NCBI GenBank assembly: GCA_025464795.1
Contig: JAODNB010000092.1
Span: 1-26,817, forward strand
DNA: 26,817 bases
Direction: 5' to 3'
Source of the DNA: Frankiales bacterium
GTDB taxonomy: Bacteria > Actinomycetota > Actinomycetes > Mycobacteriales > SCTD01
Within the stretch, counting starts at the first letter, position 1; the number at the start of each line of letters is the position of its first letter. Under the pieces are notes generated by a model. It ran no database searches and was not told the DNA's origin. It was given only the letters and a program-made list of their open reading frames with translations. Positions 1 to 8,010 of the stretch are shown piece by piece. Both the position numbers and the translations under genes were made by a program.

Positions 1-410
1 TGGCTGACGTCGTAGGACACCCGCGCGACGGCGATGCGGCCGTCGGGGCTGAGCCCGCCCTCCGGGTCGAGCGGGTCGCTGACCGCCTTGACGTGCTCGC
101 TGTCCTTCAGGTCAGCGACGATCGCAGAGATCGCGGCCTTTCGCGCAGGCAGGTCGACGCGTTGGCCCTTGGGCGCCGCGATGACGACGTTCGCAGTGGC
201 GAGGTCCAGGCCAGCCTCGGGGAAGCGGGTCTGCAGCGTGTCGATGGCCCGTTGCGACTCCGTACCCGGCACCGAGAACTGCGTCGAGTACGCGCCCTTG
301 AGGGTCGCAGCCGAGACGCCGAGGCCCACCAGGACAGCCAGCCAGGCCAGCGCGACCAGGCGGCGGTGCCGGTAGGAGAAGCGACCGAGGGCATAGAGAC
401 GCGAGGCCAT
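1..410 (-). CDS. MMPL/RND-family membrane transporter, N-terminal part (runs off the window)
   Basis: Only the first 136 codons are present; the gene continues beyond base 1. The protein begins MASRLYALGRFSYRHRRLV, a short basic cytoplasmic tail, followed by one hydrophobic helix (about residues 17-36) and then a soluble stretch with GTESQRAIDTLQTRFPEA. That helix followed by a GT-S-A-LQ-FP segment is typical of the N-terminus of actinobacterial MMPL exporters, which move lipids or hydrophobic compounds across the membrane using the proton gradient. The ATG lies 9 bases after the stop of the TetR-type regulator at 420-1016 on the same strand, so the two are probably co-transcribed and the regulator likely controls this exporter. 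The substrate cannot be told from this fragment. Confidence 0.8.
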   Translation of the reverse strand, partial: MASRLYALGRFSYRHRRLVALAWLAVLVGLGVSAATLKGAYSTQFSVPGTESQRAIDTLQTRFPEAGLDLATANVVIAAPKGQRVDLPARKAAISAIVADLKDSEHVKAVSDPLDPEGGLSPDGRIAVARVSYDVS

Positions 411-419
411 GGCGTGTCC

Positions 420-1016
420 TTAGGACTTCTTGGTGGGGAAGGCGGGGGCGAGCTGGGCAGCGGCGGTCTCGAACAGGCGCCGTGGTGTCGGGTCCTCGCT
501 CAGCTCGATCCAGGTGTCGACCGCGGTGCGCAGCGCAGCCACCAGCGAGGCAGCGAGCAGCCTCGGCTGCAACCCGCTGGCAGGTTCGTGCGTGCGCCGG
601 GCGATCTCGGCGACGAGGTCGACCTCGAGGCCTGCGTACTGGAGGAACTGCTGGGTGAGGACGGCGGGGCTGGTGCGGATCGCGTGCAGGGCCAGGGCTT
701 GACGGCGATCGAGGTAGACGGCCTCGTCCAGGTGCTCAGCGAGCATGCGCACCAGCGTCCCCCAGAGGTCGGCCTCCAGGGGCTCCTGACGCAGACGCTC
801 CAGGAGCTCCTTGGCGCGATCCAGGTCGTCGGCGACGAACGCCTCCTCCTTGGTGGCGAAGTGGTTGAAGAAGGTTCGCGGCGAGACGTCCGCAGCAGCA
901 GCGATGTCCTCGACGGTGACGGCGTCGGCGCCCCGCTCAGCGGCCAGGTGCAGGGCCGCAGCCGCCAGCGCTTGCCGGGTGGCGAGCTTCTTGCGCTCCC
1001 GAAGTCCCAAGGCCAT
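420..1016 (-). CDS. TetR/AcrR-family transcriptional regulator
   Basis: The product has 198 residues from the ATG at 1016. The N-terminal DNA-binding domain is clear: RERKKLATRQALAAAALHLA, then VTVEDIAAAADVSPRTFFNHF (about residues 33-53) as the helix-turn-helix, followed by ATKEEAF. The rest is a helical ligand/dimerisation domain of ordinary length. A longer reading from a GTG at 1088 is possible, but its extra 24 codons cross a 30-bp dyad at 1039-1068 that looks like an operator, and TetR proteins usually begin just before the RERK segment, so I prefer 1016. The gene reads directly into the MMPL exporter (9-base gap), the usual regulator-efflux pairing. The ligand is unknown. Confidence 0.85.
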   Translation of the reverse strand: MALGLRERKKLATRQALAAAALHLAAERGADAVTVEDIAAAADVSPRTFFNHFATKEEAFVADDLDRAKELLERLRQEPLEADLWGTLVRMLAEHLDEAVYLDRRQALALHAIRTSPAVLTQQFLQYAGLEVDLVAEIARRTHEPASGLQPRLLAASLVAALRTAVDTWIELSEDPTPRRLFETAAAQLAPAFPTKKS

Positions 1017-1038
1017 GCCCTCAGCATCGGCCAGTGAC

Positions 1039-1068
1039 TGCACCGACTGCAACTTTGCAGGGGATGCA
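1039..1068. promoter_or_regulatory. Dyad operator candidate upstream of the TetR-type regulator
   Basis: Four TGCA tetramers start at 1039, 1048, 1056 and 1065 (spacings 9, 8, 9) and are symmetric about 1053.5. The core at 1047-1060 is CTGCAA-CT-TTGCAG, a perfect 6-bp inverted repeat, flanked on each side by four bases and an outer TGCA. It lies 23 bases upstream of the preferred regulator start at 1016. Size and symmetry suit two TetR-type dimers or one dimer on an extended site. Autoregulation is inferred. Confidence 0.55.
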
Positions 1069-1098
1069 ATGAGTGTGGCATCCGTCACGTCGCCCGCT

Positions 1099-1353
1099 TC
1101 AGGCGAGCGGCGGTGTCTCCTCCACCAGCTGCTCGGTGTCCAGGACCAGCTGCGTGCGCACGGCCATCGGGGGCAGCTCCTCCCCGGTCCACAGCAGCAG
1201 CGCGAGGTCGAGCCGCGCGCGGAACAGGGCCGTCGGTTGCAGGTCCAAGCAGGCGGCCTCGTAGCGGGCGAACGCCTCCTCGAGCCGCTCGTCCATCGAG
1301 CGGTGTCGCGCGACGAAGTCGTCGTTCGGCTGTCGCGGGACCGAGGTGCTCAT
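1099..1353 (-). CDS. Small conserved-looking protein of unknown function
   Basis: This 84-residue protein runs from an ATG at 1353 to a TGA at 1099-1101. I do not recognise a family. It is acidic and helical in character, with MDERLEEAFARYEAACLDLQ followed by a leucine-rich stretch (FRARLDLALLLWTGEELPP). There is no signal peptide, membrane helix or cysteine pair. It follows the permease gene at 1397 on the same strand after about 43 bases and precedes the TetR-type regulator, so it may be the tail of the permease transcript. No convincing ribosome-binding site precedes the ATG, which leaves the start uncertain. Codon third positions are strongly GC-biased in this frame, supporting a real gene. 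Confidence 0.5.
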   Translation of the reverse strand: MSTSVPRQPNDDFVARHRSMDERLEEAFARYEAACLDLQPTALFRARLDLALLLWTGEELPPMAVRTQLVLDTEQLVEETPPLA

Positions 1354-1396
1354 CACGGGATGCGTGCCCAAGGCCGGCGGAGCACAACCCTCGCTG

Positions 1397-2746
1397 CTAT
1401 GCGGTGTCGGCGTCGCGCTGCGGGTAGACGACCTCGACGAGGACGAGCTGGATCGCGGCAGCAACCGGTACCGCGAGCACCGCACCGGTGATCCCGAGCA
1501 GAGCTCCTCCGAGGAGCACGGCGATCACCGTGACGACCGGGCTCACGTCGACCGTCTTGCGCAGGACCCGGGGGATGAGCCAGTAGTCCTCGAACAGGCG
1601 GTACGCCACGTGATAGCCGATGGTGATCAGCGCAGCCGTCCCGGAGGTCGTCGCGAGCGCGACCAGCGCGACGATCGCGCCTCCGACGGTGGAACCGACC
1701 AGGGGTACGAGATCCAGGACCCCGACCAGGATCGAGAGCACCAGCGCGTACGGGACGCCGAGGGCCAGCAGGACGACGTAGTTGCCGATGATCGCGACCA
1801 GCGAGGTGAGGACGTTGCCGAGCACGTACCCGCCGACGCGGGAGATCATCTCGTCGCCGAGCAGACCGACCCGGGGACGACGGTGCTTCGGTGCCAGCCG
1901 GTACAGCGTGTTCTTGATCTTGGTCAGGTCGGCGAGGAAGTAGATGACGAGCACGAGCACGATGACCGTCTCGAACGTGGCGCTGAGGACGACCGTGCCG
2001 GCGTGCAGGACTCCGCCTGCCGTGATCCCGCCGCCCGACACCTGCTTCTCGAGGTGGTCGGCCACGTGGTACTTCAGGTTCAGCCGTCCGAGAAAGCTGT
2101 GCTGGTCGTTGAGCTGCTGGAGGTAGGACGGCGCCTTGTCCGACAGCTGGCTGCCCTGAGTGACCAGGGGAGGGATGGCCGCAGCGACGAACGCCCCGAC
2201 CGCGCCGAGGAACGTGAAGACGATGATGGCCACGGCAAAGGCGCGACGCATGCCGCGTCGGACGAGGAACCCCACCGCGGGGTCCAGCCCGATGGCGATG
2301 AAGGCAGCCATGAGCACCAGCAGCAGCTGGTGCTCCACGGTGGCGAGCGCCTGGCCCAGCACGAGAGCCACCAGCGCACCGGCCGTGACGGCGAACCCCC
2401 AACGAAAAGGCGAGTTCCGGTCGCCCTTGCGGCCGGGCAGCCCGAACGGCTGCTCCTCGGTGACCTGGGCTGCGAGCTCGCGGGCCTCCTTGTCCAGCAG
2501 CAGCTCGTCGGCGGCCTCGGCCTCGGCCAGCGCCTCCTGCTCGGCCGCGCGCGCCTCCTCGAGCGCCGCATCGGCGGCAGCCTCCGACTCCTGAGCGGCC
2601 TCGGCCGCCTGATGGGTCGCCGGAGTGGGCACCTCCTGCTCCGCTGCCTCCACGACACGGGAGGTCTGGCGAGCGGCTTCATCGGCCTCCTTGACGGCTG
2701 AGACCGTGCGATCCAGCCGGGCGGGGAGGTCGTCGTCAGGGGGCAC
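1397..2746 (-). CDS. AI-2E-family (PerM/YdiK-type) membrane permease with coiled-coil N-terminus
   Basis: The 449-residue product starts at a GTG (2746). From about residue 113 it has the AI-2E transporter layout: paired N-terminal helices (WGFAVTAGALVALVLGQAL, then LLLVLMAAFIAIGLDPAVG), the family-typical RRG-RR-FAV loop, a soluble segment with QLSDKAPSYLQQL, then VIYFLADL and a C-terminal bundle with GVLDLVPLVGSTVGG and the DYWLIPRVL motif. This is a family of about 350 residues. The extra first ~100 residues are Ala/Glu/Gln-rich and predicted to form a long coiled coil (about 10-95). Family members include exporters of signals or ions, but most are uncharacterised, so autoinducer-2 transport should not be assumed. 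It is divergent from the BrkB-type gene at 2833, sharing an 86-base intergenic region. Confidence 0.88.
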   Translation of the reverse strand: MPPDDDLPARLDRTVSAVKEADEAARQTSRVVEAAEQEVPTPATHQAAEAAQESEAAADAALEEARAAEQEALAEAEAADELLLDKEARELAAQVTEEQPFGLPGRKGDRNSPFRWGFAVTAGALVALVLGQALATVEHQLLLVLMAAFIAIGLDPAVGFLVRRGMRRAFAVAIIVFTFLGAVGAFVAAAIPPLVTQGSQLSDKAPSYLQQLNDQHSFLGRLNLKYHVADHLEKQVSGGGITAGGVLHAGTVVLSATFETVIVLVLVIYFLADLTKIKNTLYRLAPKHRRPRVGLLGDEMISRVGGYVLGNVLTSLVAIIGNYVVLLALGVPYALVLSILVGVLDLVPLVGSTVGGAIVALVALATTSGTAALITIGYHVAYRLFEDYWLIPRVLRKTVDVSPVVTVIAVLLGGALLGITGAVLAVPVAAAIQLVLVEVVYPQRDADTA

Positions 2747-2832
2747 GCTCGGGTTGTCCCCGCAAGATCACGATCGCAACCGCGCCCGGGCCAGAGAGGG
2801 TTGGGACCAGAGCCGACGGAGAGGACTGCCAG

Positions 2833-3801
2833 GTGAGCCTCACTGACCGGGTCGACGCCTTCCAGCAGCGCCACGACGGGGCTGGCTACCCCCTCGCCGT
2901 GCTCTACAAGTTCTTCGACGACGGCGGCGGCCACCTCGCGGCCCTCATCACCTACTACAGCTTCCTGTCGCTGTTCCCGTTGCTGCTGCTCGCCTCGACG
3001 CTGCTGGGCGTGGTGCTGCAGGGCCACCCGCACCTGCAGCAGGAGGTGCTCACCTCAGCCCTGGCGCAGTTCCCGGTGATCGGGCGCCAGCTGACAACAC
3101 CGCAGCAGCTGAACGGCGGTACGGCAGCCGTCGTGATCGGCGCGCTGGGTGCCCTGTACGGCGGACTCGGGGTGGCCGTCGCCGGCCAGTCGGCGATGAA
3201 CACCATCTGGTCTGTGCCGAAGAACAACCGTCCGAACCCGTTGCTGGCGCGTGGCCGGGGACTGCTGCTGCTCGGGACCGTCGGCCTTGCGGTCCTCCTC
3301 ACGACGGGGCTCTCGGCCATCGGGACCGGCGCCGGGGGCTACGGCGTGCTGCTGCGCGCCGTGGTGCTGCTGGGGTCGATGGCGGTGAACGGTGTTGCGT
3401 TCGTCTTGGCCTTCCGCATCGCGACTGCGCGGCCGCTCACCGTGCGGGACGTGCTCCCGGGGGCTCTCGCGGCAGCCTCCGCCTGGCAGCTGATGCAGCT
3501 GTTCGGCAAGGGCTACGTCACGCACGTCATCAAGCACGCCAGCTCGACGAACAGCGTGTTCGCCTTGGTGCTGGGCCTGATCGCGTTCCTGTACCTCACT
3601 GCACTGGTCGTCGTGCTCTGCGCCGAGGGCAACGCCGTGCGCGTGGACCGGCTGTTCCCCCGATCCCTGCTGACTCCGCTGACCGATGACGTCGAGCTGA
3701 CCCAGGCGGACGAGCGGTCCTACCGGGAGCAGGCACAGGCCCAGCGCAGCAAGGGCTTCGAGCAGATCGACGTCACCTTCGGTGCGGGCCACCCCGACTG
3801 A
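2833..3801 (+). CDS. YihY/virulence factor BrkB-family inner-membrane protein
   Basis: The 322-residue product starts at a GTG preceded by GGAGAGGA about 8-12 bases upstream. Features of the YihY/BrkB family are visible: an N-terminal amphipathic segment (VLYKFFDDGGGHLAALITYYSFLSLFPLLLLAS), a helix with a QSAMNTIWSVP motif near residue 117, and further helices ending in LVLGLIAFLYLTALVVVLCAEGNAV. About six membrane segments are predicted. The hydrophilic C-terminal tail (about residue 288 on) is lysine- and glutamine-containing. The biochemical function of the family is not settled, and the old ribonuclease BN label was a misassignment. It is followed after 81 bases by the Tad operon, which has its own -10 element, so it is probably a separate transcript. 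Confidence 0.88.
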   Translation: MSLTDRVDAFQQRHDGAGYPLAVLYKFFDDGGGHLAALITYYSFLSLFPLLLLASTLLGVVLQGHPHLQQEVLTSALAQFPVIGRQLTTPQQLNGGTAAVVIGALGALYGGLGVAVAGQSAMNTIWSVPKNNRPNPLLARGRGLLLLGTVGLAVLLTTGLSAIGTGAGGYGVLLRAVVLLGSMAVNGVAFVLAFRIATARPLTVRDVLPGALAAASAWQLMQLFGKGYVTHVIKHASSTNSVFALVLGLIAFLYLTALVVVLCAEGNAVRVDRLFPRSLLTPLTDDVELTQADERSYREQAQAQRSKGFEQIDVTFGAGHPD

Positions 3802-3869
3802 CCGCAGACCGGTCCTGCTCCCGTCAGGGCTGTCCACAACCCCCGTAGCAGGGTGCTGTCAGGTTCCCC

Positions 3870-3875
3870 TAGCCT
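3870..3875 (+). promoter_or_regulatory. -10 element (TAGCCT) of the Tad operon, leaderless-type
   Basis: TAGCCT ends 7 bases before the GTG at 3883, and no Shine-Dalgarno sequence lies between them. This spacing places the transcription start at or next to the start codon, as in leaderless actinobacterial mRNAs. No good -35 hexamer is visible. The element also decides the start codon, because the upstream in-frame GTG at 3853 would lie before the promoter. Confidence 0.5.
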
Positions 3876-3882
3876 TCGGCGG

Positions 3883-5109
3883 GTGACGGGGGTCGATGCG
3901 GTCGAGAGCGAGGTCCGGGAGCTCGTCCGCCGCCGTGGCATCGACCCGTTCCTGGACCGAGCGGCGGTGCGCCGGCTCGTGGAAGAGGTCGTCGCGGACT
4001 ACGACGACCGCTCGCTCACCAGCAGCCTTCCCGCGCTGCCTGACCCGAAGGTCGCCGCACGAGCGGTGTACGACGCGGTCGCCGGCTACGGCCCCTTGCA
4101 GCGCCACCTCGACGATCCGACGGTGGAGGAGATCTGGATCAACGAGCCCGGACGCGTCTTCGTCGCCAAGCGCGGCCGCTCCGAGCTGACGACCACGATC
4201 CTCGAGGCCGGCCAGGTCCGTGATCTCGTCGAGAAGATGCTCAAGACGACGGGCCGCCGGGTTGACCTGAGCACGCCTTTCGTCGACGCGATGCTCCCCG
4301 ACGGCTCGCGCCTGCACGTCGTCATCCCCGACATCACGCGGCAGCACTGGTCCGTCAACATCCGGAAGTTCGTCCTGACTGCGAACACGATGGATGAGCT
4401 CGTCTCGCTTCAGACGATCACCCCGCAGGCTGCTCGCTTCCTCGAGGCCGCCGTTGTCTCCGGGCTGAACGTCATCGTCGCCGGAGGCACGCAGGCCGGG
4501 AAGACCACCCTCCTCAACTGCCTTGCGGGCGCCATCCCAGGCCGCGAGCGGGTCATCACCTGCGAAGAGGTCTTCGAGCTCAAGATCGGGCTGCCAGACG
4601 TGGTGTCCATGCAGACCCGGCAGGCGAACCTCGAGGGCACGGGCGAGATCCAGCTCCGCCGTCTGGTCAAGGAAGCCCTCCGCATGCGGCCGGACCGCAT
4701 CATCGTGGGGGAGGTCAGGCAGGAAGAGGCGTTGGACCTGCTGATCGCCTTGAACAGCGGACTTCCCGGGATGTGCAGCATCCACGCCAACAGCGCTCGC
4801 GAGGCCATCGTGAAGCTCTGCACCTTGCCCCTGCTGGCGGGGGAGAACGTGGGCCACAACTTCGTCGTTCCCACCGTGGCGAGCTGCGTCGACATCGTGG
4901 TGCACACGGCCAAGGACGGCGCCGGCCACCGTCGGGTGCGCGAGATCGCCGCCGTCCCCGGCCGCGTGGAGGGCGACGTCGTCGAGATCGCTGACCTGTT
5001 CGTGACTCGCAACGGCAAGCTGACTCGGGCCGACGGCTACCCGCCCCACCAGGAGCGGTTCGAGTGGGCGGGGATCGACCTGCCGTCGCTGCTGGCTCAG
5101 GAGCTCTGA
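3883..5109 (+). CDS. tadA: Tad/Flp pilus assembly ATPase TadA (CpaF family)
   Basis: This 408-residue secretion ATPase powers assembly of Flp-type pili or a related type II-like secretion system at the cytoplasmic face. From the preferred GTG at 3883, an N-terminal helical domain is followed by GYGPLQRHLDDPTVEEIWIN (about 69-87), the Walker A loop GGTQAGKTT (201-209; the usual form is GGTGSGKTT), the Asp-box region around ITCEE, a Walker B-type segment RIIVGEV with Glu277, and the His box SIHANS with His301. All catalytic elements appear intact. The stop overlaps the tadB start by one base (TGATG), so it heads a polycistronic operon. An extended start at 3853 is possible but less likely. Confidence 0.93.
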   Translation: MTGVDAVESEVRELVRRRGIDPFLDRAAVRRLVEEVVADYDDRSLTSSLPALPDPKVAARAVYDAVAGYGPLQRHLDDPTVEEIWINEPGRVFVAKRGRSELTTTILEAGQVRDLVEKMLKTTGRRVDLSTPFVDAMLPDGSRLHVVIPDITRQHWSVNIRKFVLTANTMDELVSLQTITPQAARFLEAAVVSGLNVIVAGGTQAGKTTLLNCLAGAIPGRERVITCEEVFELKIGLPDVVSMQTRQANLEGTGEIQLRRLVKEALRMRPDRIIVGEVRQEEALDLLIALNSGLPGMCSIHANSAREAIVKLCTLPLLAGENVGHNFVVPTVASCVDIVVHTAKDGAGHRRVREIAAVPGRVEGDVVEIADLFVTRNGKLTRADGYPPHQERFEWAGIDLPSLLAQEL

Positions 5110-5966
5110 TGGGCGCGTTCCTCGGCCTGCTCTTCGGGCTCGGCTGCTTCATGGTCTACCGGGCTCGCACCGTTCCGCCTGTGGCGAAGTCCTCTGGCGA
5201 GGGGTGGCAGGAGCGCAGTCGTGAGCTCCTCATCCAGGCCGGTATCGAGGGGGTGAGTCCTGGCCAGCTCCTCGGCGCCTCCGTCGCCCTTGGGCTGGTT
5301 GCCTTCGTCATCGTGCTCGGGACGAGCCGGGTCTTCGTGATCGGGCTCGCTTTCGGCGGCTTCGCCTCGCTCCTGCCGCTCACCCTCGTCCGGAGACGTC
5401 GGGCCCTGCGCAGCGTCGAGCTGCGGGAGGTGTGGCCGGAGGCCGTCGACAACCTCGCAAGCGGAGTACGAGCGGGGCTCTCGCTGCCGGAAGCCCTGAC
5501 GCAGCTGGGGATCCGCGGCCCGGAGCAGCTGCGCTCGGCCTTCCGCCGGTTCGGGGAGGACTACCGCGCCACAGGTCGCTTCGCAGAGTCCCTGGACCAC
5601 TTGAAGGCCAACCTCTCCGACCCGGTCGGGGATCGTGTCGTGGAGGCGCTACGCATGGCGCGCGAGGTGGGCGGCACGGATCTCGGGCGTCTGCTGCGTA
5701 CCCTCTCGACCTTCTTGCGCGAGGACGCGCGGACTCGCGCCGAGCTCGAGACGCGACAGGGCTGGACCGTGAACGCGGCGCGGCTGGCCCTCTGTGCACC
5801 GTGGGTACTGCTGCTGCTGCTGTCCACGCAGCCGAGCGCGGTTGCGGCGTACAACGAACCCGCCGGGGCGGTCGTGCTGCTCGTAGGGGGAGCCGTGAGC
5901 CTCGCGGCCTACCGCGTCATGATGCGGATCGCGAAGCTGCCCGTGGAGCGGCGGGTGCTGCGATGA
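5109..5966 (+). CDS. tadB: Tad pilus assembly membrane protein TadB (GspF-like)
   Basis: The 285-residue protein resembles TadB, one of two polytopic inner-membrane platform proteins that work with TadA. It has an N-terminal helix right at the start (GAFLGLLFGLGCFMVYRA), a pair of helices near residues 55-95 (GASVALGLVAFVIVLG...LAFGGFASLLPL), the cytoplasmic type II secretion F domain with LREVWPEAVDNLASGVRAGLS and a conserved RMAREVGGTDLGRLLRTLS, and two C-terminal helices. The start codon overlaps the tadA stop by one base, and the stop overlaps the tadC start (ATGA), so translation is probably coupled. Confidence 0.92.
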   Translation: MGAFLGLLFGLGCFMVYRARTVPPVAKSSGEGWQERSRELLIQAGIEGVSPGQLLGASVALGLVAFVIVLGTSRVFVIGLAFGGFASLLPLTLVRRRRALRSVELREVWPEAVDNLASGVRAGLSLPEALTQLGIRGPEQLRSAFRRFGEDYRATGRFAESLDHLKANLSDPVGDRVVEALRMAREVGGTDLGRLLRTLSTFLREDARTRAELETRQGWTVNAARLALCAPWVLLLLLSTQPSAVAAYNEPAGAVVLLVGGAVSLAAYRVMMRIAKLPVERRVLR

Positions 5967-6904
5967 GCGCCGAGCTGGCGGGGCTGGGGCTTGGAGTCGT
6001 GGGTGGGACTGGCTTGTTCCTTGCGGTGACCGGGACTCCGCTGTTGCGCAAGCCGCGGCTCGACGCGCGACTCGGCCCCTACCTGCGGGACACCCCGCGG
6101 CCCTCGAAGCTGCTCCACACGCGGCCGGCGCTCACGCCCTTCCCGACCTTCGAGCGGCTGCTCGGTCCCGTGCTGGGGGACCTCATCAGAGGCCTCGAGC
6201 GGTGGGTGGGGGGCCTGACCAGCGTGCGGCGCAGGCTCGAGCAGATCGGTGCGGAGATGACCGTCGAGCAGTTCCGGGCGGAGCAGGTCTTGTGGGGCGG
6301 GTTCGGTCTCGCGGCAGCCTTCGGCCTGGCGTTGCTGGCGATCGTGTCCGGCACGGGCGCGAGTCCCGTGGCCCTGATCGTCTCCGCCGGCCTGTTCACC
6401 GTGCTCGGGGTGCTCGGCCGGGACCGCTTCCTCACCCGGCAGGTGCAGCAGCGCGAGGAACGGATGCTCGAGGAGTTCCCCACGATCGCGGAGCTGTTGG
6501 CCCTCGCCGTCACCGCAGGCGAAGGACCTGTCGGAGCCTTGGAGCGCGTCACTCGGATCTCTGCCGGCGAGCTGAGCCGGGAGCTGGGCCGTGCCCTCGC
6601 GGAGGCCCGTGCGGGGGCGTCTCTCGTGCAGGCCCTGGAGGGCATCGCCCGGCGGACGTCCCTGGCACCGCTCGCCCGGTTCGTCGACGGTGTCGCCATC
6701 GCGGTCGAGCGCGGCACCCCCTTGGCGGAGGTGCTGCGGGCGCAGGCTGTCGACGTCCGTGAGGCTGGGAAGCGCGCCCTTCTCGAGTCCGCGGGGCGGC
6801 GTGAGATCGGGATGATGGTGCCCGTGGTCTTCCTCGTGCTGCCCGTCACGGTGCTGTTCGCGCTGTTCCCAGGCTTCTACGGACTTCGATTGGTGGCAGG
6901 TTGA
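5963..6904 (+). CDS. tadC: Tad pilus assembly membrane protein TadC (GspF-like)
   Basis: This 313-residue protein is the second platform component, parallel in design to TadB: an N-terminal helix (LGLGVVGGTGLFLAVTG), a cytoplasmic linker, a helix pair around residues 112-152, the type II secretion F segment LEEFPTIAELLALAVTAGEGPVGALERV and RRTSLAPLARFVDGVAIAVERGTPLAEVL, and a closing hydrophobic helix (MMVPVVFLVLPVTVLFALFPGFYG). It overlaps tadB by 4 bases (ATGA). After its stop there is a 96-base gap before the pilin gene, the only sizeable gap in the operon. A separate promoter or differential mRNA stability for the pilin is plausible, although only a weak TTGCCG-16-CACTGT pair near 6940-6967 is visible. 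Confidence 0.92.
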   Translation: MSAELAGLGLGVVGGTGLFLAVTGTPLLRKPRLDARLGPYLRDTPRPSKLLHTRPALTPFPTFERLLGPVLGDLIRGLERWVGGLTSVRRRLEQIGAEMTVEQFRAEQVLWGGFGLAAAFGLALLAIVSGTGASPVALIVSAGLFTVLGVLGRDRFLTRQVQQREERMLEEFPTIAELLALAVTAGEGPVGALERVTRISAGELSRELGRALAEARAGASLVQALEGIARRTSLAPLARFVDGVAIAVERGTPLAEVLRAQAVDVREAGKRALLESAGRREIGMMVPVVFLVLPVTVLFALFPGFYGLRLVAG

Positions 6905-7000
6905 GCGCCTCTGTCCGGTTCTCGACGAGATTCACCCGGTTGCCGCTCGGAAGAGCCGTCACACTGTTCCTTCAGCCCACGCCAGGAAGCAGGTAGACCC

Positions 7001-7195
7001 GTGTCGCCCTCCAAGATCGCCGTCCGCCTCCAGGCACGGGCCCTCGCCGCTGCCTCTGACGACCGCGGGGACGTCCCGGGCTGGGTCCTGATCACGATCA
7101 TGACCGCTGGCCTCGTGACCCTCATCTGGGGCGTCGCCAACGACCAGCTCAAGAGCATCCTCACCAACGCGCTGAACTCGGTGAAGAACCCCTAG
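7001..7195 (+). CDS. Flp-type pilin-like small membrane protein
   Basis: This 64-residue protein starts at a GTG with AGGAAG and AGG elements 7-17 bases upstream. A basic N-terminal segment (about residues 1-20) ends in DDRGDVPGW, followed by a single hydrophobic helix (VLITIMTAGLVTLIWGV) and a short polar tail. Size, layout and position right after tadC fit the major pilin (Flp) of actinobacterial Tad loci. The canonical Flp cleavage motif (Gly followed by Glu at +5 and Tyr at +6) is not present; RGDVPGW is the nearest equivalent. Pilin identity therefore rests mainly on context and topology. The stop abuts the next gene with no spacing. Confidence 0.78.
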   Translation: MSPSKIAVRLQARALAAASDDRGDVPGWVLITIMTAGLVTLIWGVANDQLKSILTNALNSVKNP

Positions 7196-7585
7196 ATGAG
7201 CGCGCACGACGACGAGGGCGCGGCCGTCGTCGACTTCGTGCTCGTCAGCGTGCTCGTCGTGGTCCTGTTCCTGATCGTGTTCCAGGTCGGGATCGTCCTG
7301 CACGTCCGCAACGTGATGGTGTCGGCGGCAGCGGAGGGAGCTCGCTTCGGGGCTGCAGCGGACCGTGAGCCGGGCGACGGGGCGGAGCGGGCCAGGTCGG
7401 CCATCGAGGACGCTCTCGGCGCAACGATCGCCCGCTCGATGGACTGCGCCGCAGTCCCGGGAGGGGACCTGGACGGCGCGCCGGTCGTCGACATCCGGTG
7501 CACGGGCCCGATGCCGATCGTGTTCCTCCCCACAGGACAGGTCACGATCACGGTGCACGGGCATGCGCTCGAGGAGTCGCGATGA
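7196..7585 (+). CDS. TadE-like pseudopilin
   Basis: The 129-residue protein starts immediately after the pilin stop (TAGATG). DDEGAAVVDFVLVSVLVVVLFL is the TadE signature: a short charged leader, Gly, then a hydrophobic helix with an acidic residue (here Asp rather than the usual Glu) five positions in. The remainder is an extracytoplasmic domain with HVRNVMVSAAAEGARFGAAADREP, a conserved TadE helix, two cysteines (in MDCAAV and IRCTG), which could form a disulfide, and a beta-rich end. TadE-like proteins are minor pseudopilins, processed by a prepilin peptidase and needed for Flp pilus assembly. It overlaps the next gene by 4 bases. Confidence 0.85.
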   Translation: MSAHDDEGAAVVDFVLVSVLVVVLFLIVFQVGIVLHVRNVMVSAAAEGARFGAAADREPGDGAERARSAIEDALGATIARSMDCAAVPGGDLDGAPVVDIRCTGPMPIVFLPTGQVTITVHGHALEESR

Positions 7586-8010
7586 GGCGCCGCGACGACG
7601 CGGGGAACGCCCTGGTCGAGTTCACCTACCTGAGCGTGCTTCTGATGGTGCCGCTCGTGTACGTCCTGCTGGCCGTGTTCACCGTCCAGCGCGCAGCGTT
7701 CGGCACGACGGAGGCCGCCCGCCAGGCCGGTCGCGCCTACACCCGGGCGCTCGACGTCGACCAGGCCGAGGCCCGCGGGAAGGCTGCCGCGGTGCTCGCC
7801 CTCGGCGACCAGGGGATCCACGACCCGGCCAGCGTGACGTTCGCGTGCCTCGGTGGTCCGTGCCTGACCCCCGGGTCCCGGGTTCGCGTGAGCATCACGT
7901 ACCGGGTCAGGCTGCCGATCCTCGGGGCGGTCTTCGGCAAGGGATCCGGCGGGACGATCCCCGTCGTCGCGAGCCACACCGAGTACGTCGACGTCTTCAA
8001 GGCGCCGTGA
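7582..8010 (+). CDS. Second TadE/TadF-like pseudopilin
   Basis: The 142-residue protein starts at the ATG in an ATGA overlap with the previous gene. The leader RRRDDAGNALVEF is a standard TadE/F type with Glu at the expected position, followed by a hydrophobic helix (TYLSVLLMVPLVYVLLAVFTV), then QRAAFGTTEAARQAGRAYTRA. The extracytoplasmic part has FACLGGPC, a close cysteine pair, and a C-terminal beta-rich region. It is probably another minor pseudopilin acting with its neighbour. Whether to call it TadE or TadF is arbitrary from sequence alone. Its stop overlaps the next start by one base. Confidence 0.82.
   Translation: MRRRDDAGNALVEFTYLSVLLMVPLVYVLLAVFTVQRAAFGTTEAARQAGRAYTRALDVDQAEARGKAAAVLALGDQGIHDPASVTFACLGGPCLTPGSRVRVSITYRVRLPILGAVFGKGSGGTIPVVASHTEYVDVFKAP

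Noticed and set aside
420..1088. Longer form of the TetR-type regulator from GTG 1088
   Set aside because: The added residues cross the dyad at 1039-1068 and precede the normal family start. It is not excluded, only less likely.
1346..2701. 451-residue plus-strand open frame
   Set aside because: It is a shadow antisense to the AI-2E permease, with composition dominated by Asp, Glu, Gln and Arg and no recognisable domain.
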